Of a stretch of DNA of 31,785 nt, positions 8,008 to 15,362 are shown one piece after another (the stretch's first letter is position 1; each line of letters starts with the position of its first letter). The notes beneath the pieces were generated by a model. It ran no database searches, was not told the origin of the DNA, and was given only the letters and a program-made list of their open reading frames with translations. Source of the DNA: JAWLFY01 sp964462125 (GTDB lineage: Bacteria > Planctomycetota > Planctomycetia > Pirellulales > Pirellulaceae); NCBI GenBank assembly GCA_964462125.1, contig CAYWXT010000031.1:1-31785 (forward strand), written 5' to 3'. The position numbers and the translations under genes are program-made.

Positions 8008-8916
8008 TTACGAACCGCCGTTTTCGGGAATCCCTTTCAACCACACGTCGACCTCCTCCGGATGGTTCTCCGCCCAGCGTCTCGCGATTTCCAGGGGTCG
8101 CTCGTGGGAATGGCGAATGTCGTTCATCAACTCCTCGAGCTGGCGGCGGTCGAGCTGGTATTGCCGAAAGAACTGCGCGACATCGGGATAATCTTCTTCG
8201 AATCCCGGACGCACGACCGTGTGAATGTTTTCCGAGTCCGCAAAAACCTTTTCGGGATCGGCAAGGAATCGGACGTTCCAGCGGGCGAACTTCCAATGCG
8301 GCTCCCAGCCGGTGACGACGATCGGTTCTGAACGGTCGATCGCCTCTTTCAGGGCTGCCGCCATCGCCGCTTCGCTGGACGGAACCAGACGATAATCCAA
8401 ATCATACGTCTCGATCGCCTGTTCGCTGGCGGTCATGATCCCTGCCCCGGCATCGATACCGATGATTTGCCCGTCGTAACGATCCCGATGACGTTGAAGA
8501 TCGGGGACCGATTGGGCTTCGACATAGTCAGGAACGACCAATCCGATCCGGGTGCCCGCGTAATTTGGGCCGAGGTCGACCAGCCGGTCGCTGAATCGAT
8601 CCATGTAGGCGGCGTGTGTGATTGGCAGCCAGGCGTCCAGAAACGCGTCGTGTCCACCGTCGGCCACCGAGGTAAACACGGGTGCGGCATCCGCCATCGT
8701 CAGTCGCACTTCATAGCCCAGGTGATCCTCCAAAATTGCCTGGGCCAAGTAAGTCAAGGCGACGGCATCGGCCCAGTTGACATAGGCCAACTTAATTGTG
8801 CGTTGGTCGCGGTCCGCACGGCAACCGACCCACGGGAGGCTGAGGAGGACCAGCAACGCCACCATCCAGACCAGGCAGAATCGTCCGCGGCTCGACCGTT
8901 CGTCCAAGTGCGACAT
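8008..8916 (-). CDS. proX: Glycine betaine/proline-type ABC transporter substrate-binding protein (ProX/OpuAC-like)
   Basis: An exported solute-binding protein of 302 residues, third gene of a minus-strand ABC operon. The N-terminus has basic residues (RSSRGR), a hydrophobic stretch (LVWMVALLVLLSLPWVG) and then Cys, a near-lipobox (WVGC) that suggests a lipoprotein anchored in a membrane. The mature part opens IKLAYVNWADAVALTYLAQ and contains FLDAWLPITHAAYMDRF, GIDAGAGIMTASEQAIETY and VTGWEPHWKFARWNVRFL. These aromatic-rich segments are typical of type-II glycine betaine binding proteins, where Trp residues cage the quaternary ammonium. The start at 8916 is preferred to upstream in-frame starts because AGGA lies 9 nt before it. 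It begins 46 nt after the permease stop. Confidence 0.9.
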   Translation of the reverse strand: MSHLDERSSRGRFCLVWMVALLVLLSLPWVGCRADRDQRTIKLAYVNWADAVALTYLAQAILEDHLGYEVRLTMADAAPVFTSVADGGHDAFLDAWLPITHAAYMDRFSDRLVDLGPNYAGTRIGLVVPDYVEAQSVPDLQRHRDRYDGQIIGIDAGAGIMTASEQAIETYDLDYRLVPSSEAAMAAALKEAIDRSEPIVVTGWEPHWKFARWNVRFLADPEKVFADSENIHTVVRPGFEEDYPDVAQFFRQYQLDRRQLEELMNDIRHSHERPLEIARRWAENHPEEVDVWLKGIPENGGS

Positions 8917-8962
8917 GAAAGGCATTCCTGCAGACGAGCAAACCATCCGAAACGGGGAACAC

Positions 8963-9811
8963 TCACGCAACGTTTTTCGACGCACCGGCAGCGGGCCCTT
9001 TCTTGATCGCCTGGGTCAAACGATCGAGTAGCATCGCCAGAATCACAACGGACACGCCACTTTCGAAGCCCAGTCCGATTCGCAACTGCGTGATCCCCTT
9101 CAAGACCTCTTCGCCGAGTCCCCCGGCGCCGATCATGGCTGCGATCACGACCATTGAAAGGGCGAGCATGATGGTCTGGTTGACCCCGGCCAGAATGGTT
9201 GGCAGGGCGATCGGAAGTTGTACCTGAAAGAGCAGTTGCCGGCGGGTGGCTCCGAAGGCCTGAGAAGCCTCGACAACCTCGGTCGGTACCTGCTGGATAC
9301 CGAGCGTCGTCAGCCGCGCCGACGGTGGCAAGGCGAAGATCGTTGTGGCGATTGCGCCCGGCACTCTCCCCAAAGTGAAAAACAAGACCGCTGGGATCAG
9401 GTAGACGAACGCAGGCATTGTCTGCATGAAATCAAGTACCGGTTTCAGAGTGCTTTCCACCCAGGGTCGCCGCGCCGCGGCCACTCCAAGCGGGATTCCG
9501 ATCACCAGCGCCGTCAACGTGGACACCAGCACCAGGGCGAGCGTTTCCATCGTCGGTTCCCACATCGCCATCGAGTCGATCAGCAACAGCCCAAGCAACG
9601 CGAACAGCGCCACCGGTCGGCCGGCGATCCGCCATGCCAGCAGTGCCACGAGGAGCACCATCAACCATGGTGGGGGCAGAAGAAGCAGATCTTCCACAGC
9701 ATTGATCACCGATTCGAGGCCGTTTCGAATGGCATCAAAGACGAATCCACCGTGGTCCTTGAGCCATTCAACAACGATCTCAAAGACGCGACCCAGGGGA
9801 ATGCGGATCAT
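8963..9811 (-). CDS. proW: Glycine betaine/proline-type ABC transporter permease (ProW/OpuAB-like)
   Basis: An inner-membrane permease of 282 residues with about six hydrophobic segments (for example PPWLMVLLVALLAWRIAG, VALFALLGLLLIDSM, LALVLVSTLTALVIGIPLGV). It carries the family hallmark ...PVLDFMQTMPAFVYLIPAVLFF near the middle. The cytoplasmic EAA-type coupling loop that contacts the ATPase is visible as EASQAFGATRRQLLFQVQLP. It ends in a hydrophilic KKGPAAGASKNVA tail. Its start overlaps the proV stop as ATGA (9808-9811), so the two are translationally coupled. Likely substrates are glycine betaine, proline betaine or choline; sequence alone does not separate these. Confidence 0.92.
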   Translation of the reverse strand: MIRIPLGRVFEIVVEWLKDHGGFVFDAIRNGLESVINAVEDLLLLPPPWLMVLLVALLAWRIAGRPVALFALLGLLLIDSMAMWEPTMETLALVLVSTLTALVIGIPLGVAAARRPWVESTLKPVLDFMQTMPAFVYLIPAVLFFTLGRVPGAIATTIFALPPSARLTTLGIQQVPTEVVEASQAFGATRRQLLFQVQLPIALPTILAGVNQTIMLALSMVVIAAMIGAGGLGEEVLKGITQLRIGLGFESGVSVVILAMLLDRLTQAIKKGPAAGASKNVA

Positions 9812-11154
9812 CGTGTTTGCAACCCTTTTGTACCGGAATCTTTCGAATCACCCTCGTCGGTTTTCTCTGGTTTGTCTGCGGCGTCAGCGTCTGGACTCGC
9901 TCCCGTTGCCCGATCTCCTGTTATCGAGCACAGGATCGCCGTTCGTGTGACCAAGCCGACAAGCGTTCCATTGTCATCCACCACGGGGATGGGATCGCGG
10001 GACCGCGCAGAGGCGTCCAACAACTCCTCAACCGGTGTCCCGGGCGAGGCTGTCGGCAACTCTGTTTTCAGCGCTTCCCCCCACGGCTCAGCATCGCTGT
10101 TGCCACCACGTTGCTGGTACACGTCGTTGATATGAACCGCACCGAGGAGACGCCGCTGCTGATCGACCACGAACAGGATGGAGAGCCCGAACTTTTCCGC
10201 CCACCGCGCGGCTAATTGCGGTCCCGCCTTCGGGCCGAGCACGACTCGCGGTTGTTGCATGATCGTCCCCGCCGTGATTACCCGGCTCCGGTCGACACGT
10301 TCGACGAAGGAGCGCACGTAATCATCCACCGGATGCGTCAAAATTTCTTCCGGCGTCCCAATTTGGACGATCCCGCCGGCTTTCATGATGGCGACGCGGT
10401 CGCCGAGCTTCAGCGCCTCGTCGAGGTCGTGCGTAATGAAGACGATTGTTTTCTGCATGCGGGCCTGCAATTCCAGCAACTCGTCCTGCATCTCGCCACG
10501 AATCAGCGGGTCCAGGGCACTGAATGCTTCGTCCATCAGCAAAATTTCAGAGCCCGTTGCCAGGGCACGGGCCAGGCCGACGCGTTGCTGCATTCCGCCA
10601 CTGAGTGCCGCGACCGAACTCGACAGGTCGCTGCCCAGACCCACCATCTCCAGCGCCTCCCGCGCCTTCGCCTGCCGTTGGTCATGGGGGACACCGCGAA
10701 TTTCCAATCCGAAAGCGGCGTTCTCCAGGACATTGCGGTGCGGGAGCAGAGCGAAGTGTTGAAACACCATTCCCACCTTGTTTCGACGTAGCTCCCGCAA
10801 CCCGTCCTGTGACAGTTCGCCGATCTTCGTGCCGTCAATCAAAACCTCTCCCGCGGTCGGTTCGATTAAACGATTCAAGCAGCGCAGGACCGTCGATTTA
10901 CCGCATCCCGAAAGCCCCATGATGACGAACGTTTCGCGGTGTCTGACATCGAAATCCAGGTCATGGACTGCCACCGTGCAACCGGTGCGTTCGGCGACAT
11001 CGGACTGCCCCTCGCCCCGACGTACCATCTCCAACGCCTCGTGACTCTGCTGCTGCGTGCGGGCGCCAAACACCTTGCAAAGCCCACGAACCTGAATTCT
11101 CAGCCGCTCCCCATTCGAAGCGTCACTTGATTGTTCTCGTGGCGGTTCAGCCAT
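9808..11154 (-). CDS. proV: Glycine betaine/L-proline ABC transporter ATP-binding protein with CBS domains (ProV-like)
   Basis: A cytoplasmic ABC ATPase of 448 residues that drives compatible-solute uptake. Walker A is GLSGCGKST (80-88), the Q-loop is FQHFALLPHR, the signature is LSGGMQQR (184-191), Walker B is ILLMDEA (204-210) and the H-loop is FITHDLDEA. The motif SALDPLIRGEMQ and the family insertion before Walker A (HEALEMVRRGEG) identify the ProV/OpuAA group. After residue about 290 there are two CBS-like units (about 293-345 and 365-412), which in OpuA sense ionic strength. The last 35 residues are an acidic, low-complexity tail. It is the first gene of the operon, with GAGG about 12 nt upstream of ATG. 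Osmotic control is expected from the family but is not shown here. Confidence 0.95.
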   Translation of the reverse strand: MAEPPREQSSDASNGERLRIQVRGLCKVFGARTQQQSHEALEMVRRGEGQSDVAERTGCTVAVHDLDFDVRHRETFVIMGLSGCGKSTVLRCLNRLIEPTAGEVLIDGTKIGELSQDGLRELRRNKVGMVFQHFALLPHRNVLENAAFGLEIRGVPHDQRQAKAREALEMVGLGSDLSSSVAALSGGMQQRVGLARALATGSEILLMDEAFSALDPLIRGEMQDELLELQARMQKTIVFITHDLDEALKLGDRVAIMKAGGIVQIGTPEEILTHPVDDYVRSFVERVDRSRVITAGTIMQQPRVVLGPKAGPQLAARWAEKFGLSILFVVDQQRRLLGAVHINDVYQQRGGNSDAEPWGEALKTELPTASPGTPVEELLDASARSRDPIPVVDDNGTLVGLVTRTAILCSITGDRATGASPDADAADKPEKTDEGDSKDSGTKGLQTR

Positions 11155-11520
11155 AGCCCGCGGCTACCTCAAGGTGGAAGAAAGCGTCCGTCTTGACTCA
11201 TTGTGGAAACGTGATGCGGGAGTGCGACGCCCGATGAAATCGGTCAGCAAGCCGCTGGGCAGAGGGATCATTGCCATCCGTTCACCTCTCGCGCAAACTG
11301 TCGGCTCTTCGATACTGACTGATCTTATCATACGCATCCGCCTTCATTTGAAATAGGATGCGCCCGGTGGACGCTGCCTGGGACGTTGGCGACTGAAGAG
11401 CCTGGTGACGCGCGCCTCCGTGGACGACCAGGCGAAGGCTTTTTTCGAGATACAATGTCCCAGCATGGAGCGGCAGTGCCCGCCTTGTTACCCCATTTAC
11501 TTTCCGGCACGGAGTGACTC
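11155..11520. other. Divergent intergenic region between proV and the sulfatase gene
   Basis: About 366 bases with no convincing gene. It must hold the promoter of the proV operon (minus) and of the sulfatase (plus). A good -10-like hexamer TACAAT is at 11451-11456 on the plus strand, about 65 nt before the sulfatase start, without a strong -35 box. On the minus strand TATGAT near 11325-11330 is a weaker candidate. Confidence 0.45.
11451..11456 (+). promoter_or_regulatory. Possible -10 box (TACAAT) for the sulfatase gene
   Basis: TACAAT lies in a T-rich context 65 nt upstream of the sulfatase start. I see no good -35 element at the expected distance, so it could use an ECF or activator-dependent mode, or be chance. 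Confidence 0.3.
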
Positions 11521-13050
11521 ATGATGCGAGAAGCGATCCTGCGAAGCAGCTCGGCGGCACTGGCAGCTTCCCTGGTGTTGGCGGCAGCCGTCTCGTTCCA
11601 GGCGGAAGCGGCTGGCGGCGATCGGCCGCCGAACGTCATCTACGTCTACGCCGACGATCTGGGCTACGGCGAACTCGGTTCCTACGGCCAGGAGAAGATC
11701 GCCACGCCGCGGCTCGACGAGCTTGCGGAGCAGGGCATGCGATTTACGGATCATTACAGCGGCGCGCCGGTGTGTGCCCCGTCCCGCGCGGCCCTGTTGA
11801 CCGGCCGGCATATGGGCAGCGCCTTCATTCGTAACAACCGCGAGGTTCAGCCGTGGGGCCAGTGGCCGCTGGACGCGGACCACACCACGCTGTCGGAACT
11901 GGTCAAGCAGGCCGGGTACGCCACCGCCTGTATCGGCAAGTGGGGCCTGGGGCCGCGCGGTTCGGAAGGCGACCCCAACGACCGGGGCTTCGATCTGTTC
12001 TTCGGCTACAACTGTCAGCGGCATGCGCACACACACTATCCTGAGTTTCTGGTGCGCAATGACCGTAAAATCGATCTCCGGCCGTTCAACGGCAAGGTGC
12101 CACGCCAGGAGAACAACTTCCTGGTGCGTCAAACATTCGACCAGATGCCCGACGACCCGCGCGTGCTGTATGAGCCTCCGTTCACAGGCCAGGTTTACGC
12201 GGCGGATCTGATGATCGAGCAGGCCTTGCGATTCATCCGCGACAACCGGGACGAGCCGTTCTTTTTGTACTACGCCACGCCGGTGCCGCACCTGGCGCTT
12301 CAGGTGCCGCACGATTCGCTCGAGCAATATCTGGGGCTGGCCTGGGATGAGCAGCCGTATCTGGGCGAGCATGGATATTTGCCGCACCCGTCGCCGCGCG
12401 CGGCCTACGCGGCGATGATCACGCGGATGGATCGCGATTTCGGACGGATGGTCGACCTGGTGGAGAAGCTTGGCCTGGCCGAGGAGACGATCATCATGTT
12501 CAGCAGTGACAACGGGCCGACGGGCAGCGCGCAGGTGGACACGGACTTCTTTGAGTCCAGTGGGGGCTTGCGCGACCGCAAAGGGTCATTATACGAGGGT
12601 GGTTTGCGCGTGCCGATGATCGCCCGCTGGGACGAGCATATTGAACCGGGCACGGTGACCGGCCTGCCCAGTTATCAGGTGGACGTACTGCCCACGGTGC
12701 TGGAGCTGGTCGAGCGGCAGGAGCTGATTCCGGAGACGATCAACGGCGTCAGCTTCGCCCCCACGCTGCTGGGAATGCCCGATCAGCAGAAAACGCACGA
12801 CTATCTCTACTGGGAGCGACCGCGCGGCCGCGGTTCGCATGCATTGCGCGAGGGCGACTGGAAGCTGCTGCGCCACGGCACGACTGGGGGCGAGGTTCGC
12901 GTCGAGTTGTACAATCTGGCCGACGACCAGGGCGAGCAGAACAATCGGGCGGGCGAGCACCCCGAGCGGGTCGCCCAAATGGAGCAGAAGATGCAGCAGG
13001 CTCACCGACCGTCGGAATTATTCCCGCTGCGGATACTGGACGAGCGATGA
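11521..13050 (+). CDS. Secreted sulfatase (arylsulfatase A / S1 family)
   Basis: A predicted exported sulfatase of 509 residues. It has an N-terminal signal peptide (about 1-30, ending AEAAGG), then PPNVIYVYADDLGYGELGSYG, which supplies the paired metal-binding aspartates (DD). The sulfatase signature C-A-P-S-R starts at Cys85, the residue that the formylglycine-generating enzyme converts to formylglycine. GYATACIGKWGLG holds the second signature lysine, and MFSSDNGPTG supplies the later metal-binding Asp-Asn. The C-terminal part (LREGDWKLLRHG... VELYNLADDQGEQNN) is the usual S1 C-terminal subdomain. Such enzymes typically act on sulfated polysaccharides in planctomycetes; the substrate is not deducible. 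GGAG lies 6 nt upstream of the ATG at 11521. No anSME or FGE gene is in the window. It overlaps nothing and is followed by a short stem at its stop codon. Confidence 0.95.
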   Translation: MMREAILRSSSAALAASLVLAAAVSFQAEAAGGDRPPNVIYVYADDLGYGELGSYGQEKIATPRLDELAEQGMRFTDHYSGAPVCAPSRAALLTGRHMGSAFIRNNREVQPWGQWPLDADHTTLSELVKQAGYATACIGKWGLGPRGSEGDPNDRGFDLFFGYNCQRHAHTHYPEFLVRNDRKIDLRPFNGKVPRQENNFLVRQTFDQMPDDPRVLYEPPFTGQVYAADLMIEQALRFIRDNRDEPFFLYYATPVPHLALQVPHDSLEQYLGLAWDEQPYLGEHGYLPHPSPRAAYAAMITRMDRDFGRMVDLVEKLGLAEETIIMFSSDNGPTGSAQVDTDFFESSGGLRDRKGSLYEGGLRVPMIARWDEHIEPGTVTGLPSYQVDVLPTVLELVERQELIPETINGVSFAPTLLGMPDQQKTHDYLYWERPRGRGSHALREGDWKLLRHGTTGGEVRVELYNLADDQGEQNNRAGEHPERVAQMEQKMQQAHRPSELFPLRILDER

Positions 13051-13069
13051 GCCAATCATCAGTGGCTCA
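13048..13069 (+). terminator. Weak stem-loop at the sulfatase stop codon
   Basis: TGAGCCA (13048-13054) pairs with TGGCTCA (13063-13069) over an 8-nt loop, and the stem includes the stop codon. There is no U-tract, so this is a weak terminator candidate at best. Confidence 0.3.
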
Positions 13070-13169
13070 ATCGCCTATGGGATCACCGATCAGCCCATGC
13101 CACGTTTCGGTGAAACACCGGTCGGCCCGATTTCGCACAATCTAGAGAAGTCTCCGTTTGGAAGTACCG

Positions 13170-13751
13170 ATGACGATTCCATTCGAACAGCTCGATGAGA
13201 TCTACTTCCGTGCGGCGAGCTTGGAGGGGGACGAGCAGCGGGAATATCTGGAAGTCGCCTGCGCGGGCGATTCGGCGCTTCGCCGCGAGGTTGAGAAGTT
13301 CCTACGGGCCCGTCCGCAGACCGACCGGTTCTTCGAAAACGGTCCCACACCCTTGGCCGGCTTGGTCCATATCGGCATTGCCGAATCGGTCGGCACGGTT
13401 GTCGGCCCCTACAAATTGCGGGAGCAGATCGGCGAAGGCGGCTTTGGCGTGGTCTACGTGGCCGAGCAGACCGAGCCGGTCCGCCGCAAGGTGGCCCTGA
13501 AAATCATCCGGCCCGGCATGGCCACCCAACAGGTCATCGCCAGGTTCGAGGCGGAGCGTCAAGCCCTGGCGATGATGGACCATCCGAATATCTCCCGAGT
13601 GTTCGACGGCGGGGCGACCGAGACCGGGCAGCCCTACTTCGTGATGGAGCTGGTCCAGGGCGTTCCGATTACCGAGTACTGTCCCTTCGACCGTGGTTGG
13701 TCGCCCGGGCGCCTCCGCGCCAGCCCTTCAGCGGCTCGGGTGCCAGCATGA
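13170..13751 (+). pseudogene. Truncated Ser/Thr protein kinase (N-lobe only)
   Basis: The reading frame encodes 193 residues. Residues 1-78 match the N-terminal lead-in common in planctomycete Hanks-type kinases (short acidic helices, FEQLDEIYFRA and LRREVEKFLRA). Residues 80-171 are a kinase N-lobe: YKLREQIGEGGFGVVYVAEQ (Gly-rich loop), the ATP-anchoring Lys111 in VALKII, a candidate alpha-C glutamate in RFEAERQAL, DHPNISRVFDGG and the hinge PYFVMELVQGVPITEYC. At that point family similarity stops abruptly and an Arg/Pro/Ser-rich tail of 22 residues follows before TGA. The catalytic loop (HRD), DFG and the whole C-lobe are missing, so it cannot be an active kinase by itself. GGAA lies about 6 nt upstream of ATG 13170. 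The 3' junction near 13683 leads into repeat-like DNA, suggesting deletion or insertion. Confidence 0.8.
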
Positions 13752-14018
13752 TCCGCCACGACGTTCTTTGTGCATCGACTCAGAAAAGGCTCCGACCCCG
13801 ACTCTCTGCCTGAACCCGACTCTCTGACGCGAGTCGAGAACACGATTGCCCGGCCCCCTTTTTCCGCTCGAAGGAAGTCGAAAGCGCCAGCGGTTTTGGG
13901 AAAGTTGCGGCGCCATGGCAGCCAAGCTAGACTGTGGCCTTTCCCTCACGCGGGGGCCTAAAGATTCTCCGCGAAACCCTCAGCTCGGTCTGATCTGATC
14001 GTGCAAGGACACCTTCCC
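13752..14018. other. Repeat-like intergenic DNA after the truncated kinase
   Basis: A stretch of 267 bases without a gene. It contains a short direct repeat (CCCGACTCTCTG at about 13796 and 13818) and an AAAAGGCTCCGACCCC sequence (from 13777) opposite a GGCCCCCTTTTT tract near 13852. These look like the worn arms of an element related to the other A-run/GG palindromes in this window. Confidence 0.4.
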
Positions 14019-14942
14019 ATGAAGCCGATCTTTCTTCCTATCGTTGTGCTCCTGGTGCTCGTCGTGAGCCCCGCCGGTCGTGTCCAAGGCGAATTGGTGA
14101 TCAACGAGAGCCTCGACACGCTCGCTCCCGGCACGCATCGGGTGGCCGGCAGCACCGAGGGAGCCGGCAGTGAAGCGGATTACTTTGGGAACCTGACCAC
14201 CTCCTCCGCTAATTGGGGTGAGGAGTATGTTTATGAGTTCTCCTTGCCACAGCCCAGTATCATGAGTTTGCGGGCAATCAGCCTCGTCAATGACCCCGAT
14301 TTCTTCATTTCCACAAGTGCTCGAACGGAAGTAGTCGACAGCAAGACCGTCGTCCCCGATGTCGTCGCGGCGTTCTACCTCGACAGTGGTCTGGTGGAGA
14401 CACCCCGGCTCATCGGTGCGGGAACGCAGTACCTGACGGCTGCATCGTTCAGCGGATTCGATGGCGGCAGTTTGGAACCGCAAGACGCCGAGTATGACGT
14501 GGAAATTTCCGTCTCGTTGCCCCAGGACCTGGGCACCGTCGCCGCCGAGGGGCAGACGATCTCCATCGATACCTTCGAAAGCAACTTCGATACGGTGCTC
14601 AGCGTATGGGACGAATCAGGAGCGCTGCTCGCGCAGAACGACGACGCCAACGGGACCACACAGAGTGAGGCCACTTTGTCCAACGTGGAACAAGGGCAAT
14701 ACTACGTCGGCCTGACTGGTTTCCATGCCGAAATGGACGACGATTTTTTTGTCGACGCTAGCAATCCCACCGACGATGGGGACTTTGTGTTGAACCTGCC
14801 CACGACGAGCGTGTCGGGAACGCTGGACCCTGGAGTCGTTGAATACTTCACGTTTGAGGTCACAGCGGTCCCCGAACCGTCTCCCCTCCTGGCCGCTCTA
14901 ATCGGATCCGCCACTTGCCTGCTGCGCCTGCGGAAGCGCTGA
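14019..14942 (+). CDS. PEP-CTERM sorting domain protein with PPC-like segment
   Basis: A predicted exported protein of 307 residues. The signal peptide spans about 1-24 (MKPIFLPIVVLLVLVVSPAG). The segment around 185-215, with FDTVLSVWDESGALLAQNDD followed by a Tyr-Tyr-Val strand, resembles bacterial pre-peptidase C-terminal (PPC) beta-domains. The C-terminus is a PEP-CTERM signal: VPEPSP, a hydrophobic stretch LLAALIGSATCLL, then RLRKR. It should therefore be processed by an exosortase and end up outside the cell or in the matrix. AAGGA lies 9 nt upstream of ATG 14019; an in-frame GTG at 14001 has no such site. The function is unknown. It shares only the sorting signal, not the body, with the PEP-CTERM protein at 2883-3539. 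Confidence 0.85.
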   Translation: MKPIFLPIVVLLVLVVSPAGRVQGELVINESLDTLAPGTHRVAGSTEGAGSEADYFGNLTTSSANWGEEYVYEFSLPQPSIMSLRAISLVNDPDFFISTSARTEVVDSKTVVPDVVAAFYLDSGLVETPRLIGAGTQYLTAASFSGFDGGSLEPQDAEYDVEISVSLPQDLGTVAAEGQTISIDTFESNFDTVLSVWDESGALLAQNDDANGTTQSEATLSNVEQGQYYVGLTGFHAEMDDDFFVDASNPTDDGDFVLNLPTTSVSGTLDPGVVEYFTFEVTAVPEPSPLLAALIGSATCLLRLRKR

Positions 14943-15362
14943 ATGGGCCTCGAACGCGACGTTTTTGGCGCGACAGGATTTCGGCCGCGGTCGAGTCGAT
15001 ATTGCCAAGCCAGCGTCGGGCGACCCTTGCGGAACCTGGCAAACCGCGACAATCGATGCCAACGCTCCCAATGTTCAGCAAGGGCTTGTCTGGGACGTGA
15101 ACATGGATGGGCGGACGGACTTTATCTATTCGTACGAAGGTCGACCGGCGAAAGCACAAGGTCGCGTACCTTTCGCGTCCCGCCGATCCCGAGAAGCAAT
15201 CGTAGCCGACATCGCGGAGATGGTTGAGCGTAGCGGAACTCTCTGCGGGTTCTGCTACGGGATCGTTTGAAATTCTCTGCCGGGGCGACCATGCACCCCT
15301 TTCGGGAGGTAGATCGCCCAGGTATTCTGGTGGGCGTTTGATTCTCTTCCCGGGGGCATCCG
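14943..15362. other. Intergenic region with a possible degraded gene fragment
   Basis: About 420 bases. A frame from 14965 to 15270 (plus) encodes 101 residues. Its middle, VWDVNMDGRTDFIYSYEGR, resembles the Asp-rich calcium-binding loop of FG-GAP/VCBS or dockerin repeats; the rest is unlike any family I know, and there is no Shine-Dalgarno. It could be a remnant of a larger surface or polymorphic-toxin protein once joined to the Hint gene that follows. The region also holds the palindrome at 15229-15259. I do not call a gene here. Confidence 0.4.
15229..15259. repeat. Palindrome CGTAGCGGAAC-N9-GTTCTGCTACG
   Basis: An 11-bp stem with one G-T mismatch and a 9-nt loop. It shares the GTAGC...GCTAC outer sequence and internal CTCTGCGG/TCTCCGCG-like loop with the palindrome at 2740-2830, so the two appear to be members of one dispersed intergenic repeat family. 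Confidence 0.55.

Noticed and set aside
7103..8296. Minus-strand open frame of 397 codons across the repeat and DUF488-like gene
   Set aside because: It crosses the 18-bp inverted repeat and the ends of two other genes and has a low-complexity Arg/Pro/Gly composition.
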